The notes under the pieces were generated by a model. That model was not told the DNA's origin and did not search any database. It saw nothing but the letters and a program-made list of their open reading frames with translations. Below, in pieces: positions 1 through 4,798 of a stretch of DNA of 8,384 nt. Numbering within the stretch: the stretch's first letter is position 1; each line of letters starts with the position of its first letter. The DNA lies in the NCBI GenBank assembly GCA_023701165.1, contig JAMPXL010000031.1, positions 1 through 8,384 of the forward strand, written 5' to 3'. The DNA is from Geothrix sp. (GTDB lineage: Bacteria; Acidobacteriota; Holophagae; Holophagales; Holophagaceae). A program made the position numbers and the translations under genes.

Positions 1-221
1 CGGGGCGGCCCCTGGAGAAGGAGATCCATGGCGTGGACCGGGCCACGCGGCAGGTCTGGGCGGGGGCGGACCTGCTGCGGCCCATCGCCCGGCGCCTGCC
101 GGGCTGGCGCTGGCTGGCCCCCCTGCTGGCCCTGCCGGGCCTGCCGCGGCTGCTGGACCGCGGCTACCAGTGGGTGGCCGCGCGCAGGTACCGGAAGACC
201 GGGCGGCCGCCCTTCGCGTAG
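1..221 (+). CDS. DCC/DUF393-family thiol-disulfide oxidoreductase-like protein, C-terminal part
   Basis: The gene enters from the left edge; in frame from base 3 about 72 residues are visible before the TAG at 219-221. They include a GxxAxxLLRPIARRLPGWRW-type stretch, then LAPLLALPGLPRLLDRGYQWVA and a basic end (ARRYRK). This order (short helix, LP-W-W/LAPLL, LPG, GY..VA..RY) is what I recall of the C-terminal half of DCC-family (DUF393) proteins. The DxxCxxC-like N-terminal motif that would confirm the family lies outside the window. An ATG at 28 is in another frame and was not used. The next gene begins 8 bases after the stop, so the two are probably co-transcribed. The family is predicted to be redox-related, but function is not established here. 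Confidence 0.66.
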   Translation, partial: GRPLEKEIHGVDRATRQVWAGADLLRPIARRLPGWRWLAPLLALPGLPRLLDRGYQWVAARRYRKTGRPPFA

Positions 222-229
222 CCTGGGGC

Positions 230-1576
230 ATGGTTTCCGTCCTCCCGAGCCCCTGGCACCCGGACCGCCGCTGGGCGGATCCCCTCATCGCCCTGCTGGC
301 GCTCATCGCCCTGCTGGCGGCGGGCCTCACGCTCCAGGCCCGCCGGGGTTCGAGCCACCGGCCCGCCACCCGCGCCACCCTCCAGGGCCAGATCCTGGAG
401 GCGACCCTGGCGGGCCCGCGCCTGCTGGCCCGCACCCAGGTCACGCCCCGCGAATGGGCCAAGGCCCGGGCCCAGCTGAAGGATCCCTGGGACCTCGCCC
501 TGCTGGCGGTGCTCATGGCGGAGCTGGGCGATCCCGCCGAGGCCCAGGCCCTCGCCGGGGCCAGTGTCCCCCCCGGTCCCGGCGGCGAGCGGTTCCGGCA
601 GGCCTTCCTGGCGGCCTATGGCCAGGGCCCCGTACCCGAGGCCGCCGTCCGCGCGGAGGTGCGGACGCGGCTGGGGAACGCCTACGGGGCGGCCCTGCTG
701 GAGGCCCGGCTCCTGGACCGCCAGGGCGGCGCCGAAGCCGCGGCGGCCCTGCGGGCCCAGGCCCGGTCGGCCCTGCTGTCCCGCCTGCTGGTGCTGGGGG
801 GCCTGGGGCTGGTGGTGATGGCCTTCGCGGCGGGCGGCCTGGGGGTGGGGATCTACCTCTGGATCACGCGCGCCCAGCCGCCGGTGCGGCCCCTCCCTGA
901 ATGGGGCCTGTCGGGCCGGGCGGCGGCCCTGGTCTTCCTGGGCTGGTTCATGGCCTTCTTCGCCGCGGGCAACCTGGCCCTGCTGCTGCTGTCGCCCTGG
1001 CCCGCCCTGCGCTGGGCGGCGGTGCCCCTGGGCACCCTCTTCCACGCGGCCGTCGGCGTGCGCCTCATCTGCTGGGCCGAGGGCCTGACGTTCCGGGAGC
1101 TGTGGGCCCGGGTGGCGCCGGGTCCGACCGCCCGGAACCTGGGCTGGGGCGTGGCCTTCCTGGCCCTGGCGGTGCTGCTGGTCATGGCCGTGGCCCTGGC
1201 CACGAGCCTGGTGCTGAAGCCCGACCAGAGCCCCCAGCGGGACCTGCAGGAGCTGCTGCGGGGGCTCTCCGGCTGGGCCCCCAGCCTGGCCATGTTCGCC
1301 GTGGTGGCGGGGCTCGCGCCCTTCTTCGAGGAGCTGCTGTTCCGGGGCTTCCTGTTCCCCGTGCTGGCCCGCCGGGGCCGCGTGGCCGCGGCCCTGCTGG
1401 GGTCGGCCCTGCTCTTCGGGGCCATCCACCTGCAGCCCGCGGGCCTGCCCACCCTGGGCACCCTGGGCCTCGCCATGGCCCTGGCGGTGCGGCAGACCGG
1501 CAGCCTCTGGCCCGCCATCCTGGTCCACGCCTGCTGGAACGGATCGGTCTTCGTGCTGATGCGGGCCCTGGCCTAG
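230..1576 (+). CDS. CPBP-family intramembrane metalloprotease (Abi/Rce1-like)
   Basis: A 448-residue polytopic membrane protein. The C-terminal half carries all three CPBP motifs: EExxxR (E367, E368, R372 in FFEELLFRG), FxxxH (F396, H400) and HxxxN (H433, N437). These form the metal-dependent active site inside the membrane in Rce1-type CAAX proteases and relatives. One membrane segment lies near residues 18-35, then about 150 mainly soluble residues (37-183) with TPR-like helical character (around PWDLALLAVLMAELGDPAEA), then at least six further hydrophobic segments from 186 on. The ATG at 230 is chosen because it follows the previous stop by 8 bases and leads straight into a short N-terminus and the first membrane segment; a GTG at 170 in the same frame would overlap the preceding gene by 52 bases. 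The purine-rich GGGG just upstream is a weak ribosome site. The substrate is unknown; in bacteria the family includes bacteriocin-immunity and protein-processing members. The N-terminal soluble insert is the less usual part. Confidence 0.88.
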   Translation: MVSVLPSPWHPDRRWADPLIALLALIALLAAGLTLQARRGSSHRPATRATLQGQILEATLAGPRLLARTQVTPREWAKARAQLKDPWDLALLAVLMAELGDPAEAQALAGASVPPGPGGERFRQAFLAAYGQGPVPEAAVRAEVRTRLGNAYGAALLEARLLDRQGGAEAAAALRAQARSALLSRLLVLGGLGLVVMAFAAGGLGVGIYLWITRAQPPVRPLPEWGLSGRAAALVFLGWFMAFFAAGNLALLLLSPWPALRWAAVPLGTLFHAAVGVRLICWAEGLTFRELWARVAPGPTARNLGWGVAFLALAVLLVMAVALATSLVLKPDQSPQRDLQELLRGLSGWAPSLAMFAVVAGLAPFFEELLFRGFLFPVLARRGRVAAALLGSALLFGAIHLQPAGLPTLGTLGLAMALAVRQTGSLWPAILVHACWNGSVFVLMRALA

Positions 1577-1597
1577 AACTGGATCCGCGCCAGGGCC
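1564..1597. repeat. Perfect 9-bp inverted repeat across two convergent stop codons
   Basis: GGCCCTGGC at 1564-1572 is the exact reverse complement of GCCAGGGCC at 1589-1597, with a 16-base spacer that contains the CTAG shared by the stop codons of the protease and kinase genes. A hairpin could form in either transcript and might work as a short bidirectional end signal, but there is no T-run on either side. Both arms also encode Ala-Leu-Ala at the two C-termini using preferred codons, so the symmetry may be a by-product of codon bias. Confidence 0.45.
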
Positions 1598-2793
1598 GGA
1601 GCCAGCCACCAGAAGAGCTGGAGCACCACGAAGGCCACGATCACCCACTTCAGGACCTGGGTCCAGTCGGTGCCGGTGTCCGCGGAGCGGCGCTGGTACT
1701 GCATGGTCCGCCGGGTGGAGGACAGGTAGGTTTCCACCGGGTCCTCCGCCAGGGTGATCTTGGTGGCGCCCGTGCGCCGGATGGTGGTGCTGGTGCCGCC
1801 GGAGGCCTCGGGCCCGGGCGCGGCCTGGCGGTACCGCACCGCCGAGACGCTGCCGCCGCCATCCTCGTCCTGGCCCAGGAGGGCGAAGAGCCGGGCGCGC
1901 ATGCTGGCGGGGCCCGGCAGCGTGTCGATCAGCTCTTCCATGAACTCCGGCAGGGTGGTGTACCGGTCCTCCGGATCGGAGGCCAGGGCCCGCTGGAACA
2001 CCCCGCCCATGCGGGGGGGCAGGTCCGGGGGCAGGGCCACGGGCTCCTGGAGGATGTGGAGGATGATCTCGGTGAGCCCGCCGCCCGGATGGGGCAGCTT
2101 CCCCGTGAGCAGCTCGAAGGCCGTGGCCGCGAAGCTGTAGCGGTCCGAGGCCGGGGTGCCCTCGCTGCCCCGCAGCACCTCCGGCGGCGCGTAGGCCGGG
2201 GAGCCCAGGAAGTCGCCGGTGGAGGTCAGGCGGAGGGCCAGGGTCTGCGCGACGGCCTGCTCGTCACCCGCCACAGGCTCGAAGGCCAGGGGCCGCTCGG
2301 GGCTCAGGCTCATGTGGCCCATGGTGCGGGCGATGCCGAAATCCATGAGCTTGGCGCGGCCTTCTTCGCTGAGCAGGATGTTGTCGGGCTTCACGTCCCG
2401 GTGGACGATGGCCCGGCGGTGGGCGGCCCGGAGGGCGCGCATGGCCTGGATGAGCATCCGGGCGCTGGTTTCCGTGTCCAGGTCCCGGTCCCGGATGTGA
2501 CGGGCGAGGCTCTTGCCCTCCACGTACTCCATGGCCAGGAAGGGCCCCAGGTCCTCCTCCACGCCCACGTCGAAGATGGTCACCAGGTTCGGATGGTTGA
2601 GCTGGGCGCTGATCTCGGCCTCGCGCCGGAACCGCAGCGTGGCCTGGTGCCGCGCCGCGCCGGAGACGCGCACCACCTTGATGGCCACCCGGCGCTTGAG
2701 CAGGGGATCCTCCGCCAGGTAGACCGTCCCCATGCCACCTTGCCCGATGGGGCGCACGACCTGGTACCTGCCGATGGTTCTGGGATCCGCCAT
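1573..2793 (-). CDS. Membrane-anchored PknB-type serine/threonine protein kinase
   Basis: A 406-residue Hanks-type kinase that phosphorylates Ser/Thr on unknown targets. The catalytic domain spans about residues 10-275: glycine loop GQGGMGTVY (17-25), catalytic Lys39 in VAIKVV, Glu58 or Glu60 as the likely salt-bridge partner, HRDVKPDN (131-138, Asp133 the base), DFG (151-153) and GSPAYAPPE (197-205) as the P+1/APE region. The distance from DFG to GSPAY is about 45 residues, some 25 more than in typical PknB kinases, so the activation segment carries an insert. A Ser/Thr/Arg-rich juxtamembrane stretch (331-375) precedes one membrane helix (about 383-401), and only about five residues follow it. 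There is therefore no extracellular sensor (no PASTA or beta-propeller): it is a tail-anchored cytoplasmic kinase. The ATG at 2793 gives the usual short leader before the glycine loop (MADPRTIGRYQVV). It converges on the protease gene with overlapping stops and is divergent from the EF-P-like gene. All catalytic residues are present, so activity is expected. Confidence 0.95.
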   Translation of the reverse strand: MADPRTIGRYQVVRPIGQGGMGTVYLAEDPLLKRRVAIKVVRVSGAARHQATLRFRREAEISAQLNHPNLVTIFDVGVEEDLGPFLAMEYVEGKSLARHIRDRDLDTETSARMLIQAMRALRAAHRRAIVHRDVKPDNILLSEEGRAKLMDFGIARTMGHMSLSPERPLAFEPVAGDEQAVAQTLALRLTSTGDFLGSPAYAPPEVLRGSEGTPASDRYSFAATAFELLTGKLPHPGGGLTEIILHILQEPVALPPDLPPRMGGVFQRALASDPEDRYTTLPEFMEELIDTLPGPASMRARLFALLGQDEDGGGSVSAVRYRQAAPGPEASGGTSTTIRRTGATKITLAEDPVETYLSSTRRTMQYQRRSADTGTDWTQVLKWVIVAFVVLQLFWWLAPALARIQF

Positions 2794-2868
2794 GGAACTG
2801 AAATTCTAACCACGGGATCCCCTTCCGAAGACGGGCTAGAATGGAGGATTCGACATTCTGGAGTCCCC
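2794..2868. promoter_or_regulatory. Divergent spacer between the kinase and EF-P-like genes, with possible -10 boxes
   Basis: This 75-base gap must hold the start signals of both genes unless they are read from farther away. It is locally more AT-rich than its surroundings. TAGAAT occurs on the plus strand at 2837-2842 (about 26 bases before the EF-P-like ATG) and again on the minus strand at 2808-2803 (about 10 bases before the kinase ATG). Both resemble a sigma-70 -10 box, but I see no convincing -35 at the right distance for either. TGGAG at 2859-2863 sits 5 bases before the EF-P-like start and is a fair ribosome site; the kinase has only a weak one. Confidence 0.35.
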
Positions 2869-3444
2869 ATGGCCGCCCTGCTCGAAGCCATCGAAATCAA
2901 GCGCAAGATGTTCTTCGAACTCGAAGAAACGCCTTTTCACTGCCTGGATGTGGAGATTTCCACGCCCACGGCGCGGGGCGGCCAGACCCTGGTCCGCATC
3001 AAGATGCGGAACCTGCTCACCCGCGCCGTCTTCGACAAGACCTTCAAGGCCGGCGACAAGTTCAAGGAGCCGGACCTCGTCCTGGCCCCCGCCAGCTACC
3101 TCTACAGCGACGGCGACGGGTCCCACTTCATGGACCAGGAGACCTACGAGACCCACACCCTGGGTGAGAGCCTCATGGGCGACGCCCTGGACTACCTGAC
3201 CGAGGGCCTCATCGTCCAGATCCAGAAGTTCAACGGCAACCCCATCGGCCTCCAGATGCCCAGCCAGGTGGAGCTGGCCGTCACCTACACGGAGCCCGGC
3301 GCCCGCGGCGACACGGCCAGCGGCAACGTCACCAAGCCCGCCAAGCTGGAGACCGGCATCGAAATCAAGGTGCCCCTCTTCATCAAGGAAGGCGAGAAGG
3401 TGAAGGTCAGCACCGAAACCGGCGAGTTCGCTGGACGGGCCTGA
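2869..3444 (+). CDS. efpL: Elongation factor P-like protein with YeiP/EfpL-type domain-I loop
   Basis: A 191-residue protein of normal EF-P length with three beta-barrel domains: KOW-like domain I (about 1-65), OB domain II (about 66-128, containing ASYLYSDGDGSHFMDQETYE) and the C-terminal OB domain III (about 130-191, with GDTASGNVTKPAKLETG and a GEKVKVSTETGEFAGRA end). EF-P binds between the ribosomal P and E sites and helps peptide-bond formation at polyproline and similar stalls. EF-P usually bears a modified Lys at the loop tip (KPGKG in E. coli, Lys34). Here the loop is STPTARGGQT (31-40) with Arg36 and no Lys, close to the SPTARGAAT loop I recall for E. coli YeiP, now called EfpL. The rest of the protein reads more like ordinary EF-P, so the split between EF-P and EfpL is not complete; the symbol is given for the loop type. 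Start: ATG 2869 with TGGAG 5 bases upstream. It stands alone between a divergent promoter region and a repeat element. Confidence 0.9.
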   Translation: MAALLEAIEIKRKMFFELEETPFHCLDVEISTPTARGGQTLVRIKMRNLLTRAVFDKTFKAGDKFKEPDLVLAPASYLYSDGDGSHFMDQETYETHTLGESLMGDALDYLTEGLIVQIQKFNGNPIGLQMPSQVELAVTYTEPGARGDTASGNVTKPAKLETGIEIKVPLFIKEGEKVKVSTETGEFAGRA

Positions 3445-3452
3445 TAAAACCA

Positions 3453-3590
3453 GGAACACAGAGGACGCGGAAATCACACAGAGGACACAGAAAAGGGCAT
3501 GAGGCGTTTGATGGGCACCATTCGGAACCGCCACACCTCTCTTGATTTTTTCTCTGTGCCTTCTGTGGCCCTCTGTGCCTTCTGTGTTCC
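3453..3590. repeat. Inverted-repeat element built of CACAGAG-type units
   Basis: The gap between efpL and rsgA is mostly one imperfect palindrome. The left arm (3453-3494) begins GGAACACAGAGGAC and ends ACACAGAAAA; the right arm (3546-3590) runs TTTTTTCTCTGTGCC to TCTGTGTTCC, its reverse complement with several mismatches, many being G-U compatible in RNA. Each arm is itself a tandem duplication: ACACAGAGGAC at 3456 and 3476 (period 20), and CTCTGTGCCTTCTGTG at 3552 and 3571 (period 19). The middle (3495-3545) is 51 bases with no clear content. I recall similar ACAGAGGACACAGAG repeats scattered in intergenic regions of many unrelated bacteria; no transposase is present here, so this would be a non-autonomous, REP/MITE-like copy. 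Transcribed, it would form a long stem that could end efpL transcription or shield its 3' end. Confidence 0.8.
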
Positions 3591-3611
3591 CGCTCTTTTC
3601 ATGGTTCGGCC

Positions 3612-4751
3612 ATGACGCGGAAGTTCCGCCTCGGCCAGAGCCGGGAGGCCCAGGACCTGGACCACCGGGAGGCCTACTCCCGGGAGCGGGGCGGGGAGAG
3701 CAAGCGGCGCCAGCGCCACGCCGAGCGGCTGGAGACCGGCATCGAATCCCACGATGCCGAGTCCCTTTTGCGCCTGCCGGATCCCGCGCCCTGGATGCAC
3801 CTGCCCGAGGCCACCCTCATCCAGCGCCACAGCCAGTGGGTGGATCTGGAGCTGGCGGACCGCACGGTCATGCGGGCCACCCTGGGCGGCAAGCTCAAGG
3901 GCGTGCGCCTGGTCTGCGGCGACCGCGTGCGCTACTCGGCCGTCCCCGTGGAGCCGGATGATCCCCGGTTCCCCGCGACCCTCTTCCCCCGGGGCGAGGG
4001 CGGTTCCCCCGAGGCCCAGGTGGTGGCGGTGATGCCCCGGAAGAGCCTGCTCAAGCGGGGCGGCATCGACGACCGCGAGCCCTGGCAGCTCATCTGCGCC
4101 AACGCCGACGAGCTCTGGATCTGCGCCGCCGTGGTGGATCCGCCCCTGCGGCCGGGCCTGCTGGAGCGGGCCCAGGTGCTGGCCCTCGATGCCGGCCTCA
4201 CCTTCCGCGTGCTCATCACGAAGCGGGACCGGGCTTCGAAAAAAGACACCCTGCCCGAACTGGATCCCCTTCGGGAGCAGGGCGTGGCCATCCACGAGAC
4301 CTCGGCCCTGAAGGGCGAGGGGCTCTACCCCCTGAGCGGCCTCCTGCAGGGCAAGGTCGTGGTGCTGCTGGGCCACAGCGGCGTGGGCAAGAGCACCCTC
4401 GTGAACGCCCTCCATCCCGAGATGGCCCTGAAGACCGGCGGCCTCACCCGGTTCGGCACGGGCAAGCAGACCACCACCGCCGCCCGCTGGCTGGCCCTCG
4501 CCTCCGGCGGCACCCTGGTGGACACGCCCGGCGTCCGCACCCTCAGCGTCCGGGGCTTCGACCGCGCCCTGCTGGCCCGCGTCTTTCCCGAGTTCCCGCC
4601 GGAAGCCCTGGAAGATCCCATGGCCCTCGATCCCGAGGACGAGGCCACCCTGGACCGCCTCGGCCTCGACTACCCCGAGCGCCTTCAGAGCCTGCAGCGG
4701 CTGTGGCTGGAGATGGACGACCGCAACCCGAACCAGAACGTGTGGCGCTGA
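3612..4751 (+). CDS. rsgA: RsgA-type ribosome small-subunit-dependent GTPase, lacking the zinc-finger cysteines
   Basis: A 379-residue circularly permuted GTPase that in other bacteria checks the decoding centre of the maturing 30S subunit and releases RbfA. Order seen: a charged basic N-terminal extension (1-55), an OB-fold (about 65-112, with VCGDRVRY), G4 as TKRD (203-206), G5-like TSALKGEG (230-237), G1 GHSGVGKST (254-262), switch region KQTTTAAR (285-292) and G3 DTPG (304-307). The G4-G5-G1-G2-G3 order is the family's hallmark. Two departures: the CxxxxCxH...C zinc site that normally follows FPEF is absent, and only Cys102, 162 and 171 exist in the whole protein; after FPEF (325-328) comes an acidic Pro/Asp/Glu segment, then a helical end. 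The His before TTT in E. coli RsgA (QHTTTAAR as I recall) is Gln286. The ATG at 3612 has no clear ribosome site and overlaps the stop of a 4-codon mini-ORF (3601-3615). The long gap and repeat element before it suggest its own transcription or read-through from efpL. Confidence 0.92.
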   Translation: MTRKFRLGQSREAQDLDHREAYSRERGGESKRRQRHAERLETGIESHDAESLLRLPDPAPWMHLPEATLIQRHSQWVDLELADRTVMRATLGGKLKGVRLVCGDRVRYSAVPVEPDDPRFPATLFPRGEGGSPEAQVVAVMPRKSLLKRGGIDDREPWQLICANADELWICAAVVDPPLRPGLLERAQVLALDAGLTFRVLITKRDRASKKDTLPELDPLREQGVAIHETSALKGEGLYPLSGLLQGKVVVLLGHSGVGKSTLVNALHPEMALKTGGLTRFGTGKQTTTAARWLALASGGTLVDTPGVRTLSVRGFDRALLARVFPEFPPEALEDPMALDPEDEATLDRLGLDYPERLQSLQRLWLEMDDRNPNQNVWR

Positions 4752-4756
4752 AGCCG

Positions 4757-4774
4757 GCAGGGATTGCACCCTGC
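4757..4774 (+). other. Small hairpin between rsgA and the sensor kinase gene
   Basis: GCAGGG at 4757-4762 pairs exactly with CCCTGC at 4769-4774 around a 6-base loop. It sits 5 bases after the rsgA stop and directly before GAGGGG (4775-4780), the only ribosome-site-like sequence for the next gene. No T-run follows, so it is unlikely to be a terminator; it could affect initiation or simply be chance. Confidence 0.3.
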
Positions 4775-4798
4775 GAGGGGCCCGTGGACACTCAATGG

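Noticed and set aside
164..1648. Long minus-strand open frame opposite the CPBP protease gene
   Set aside because: Its product is low-complexity Gly/Gln/Ala/Arg-rich with no family features, as expected for the antisense of a GC-rich gene; the plus strand carries full CPBP motifs.
901..2868. Long plus-strand open frame running in phase into the EF-P-like gene
   Set aside because: The part before 2869 is out of frame with the protease gene and antisense to the kinase, with Gly/Pro/Ala-rich content. EF-P-like similarity begins at the ATG 2869, which has its own ribosome site and gives the normal family length.
3543..3575. Sigma-70 promoter for rsgA (TTGATT at 3543)
   Set aside because: No -10-like hexamer occurs 16-18 bases downstream; the T-rich run belongs to the repeat arm.
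3453..3590. CRISPR array
   Set aside because: The repeats are short, lie in opposite orientation in two arms and have no regular unique spacers; there are no cas genes.
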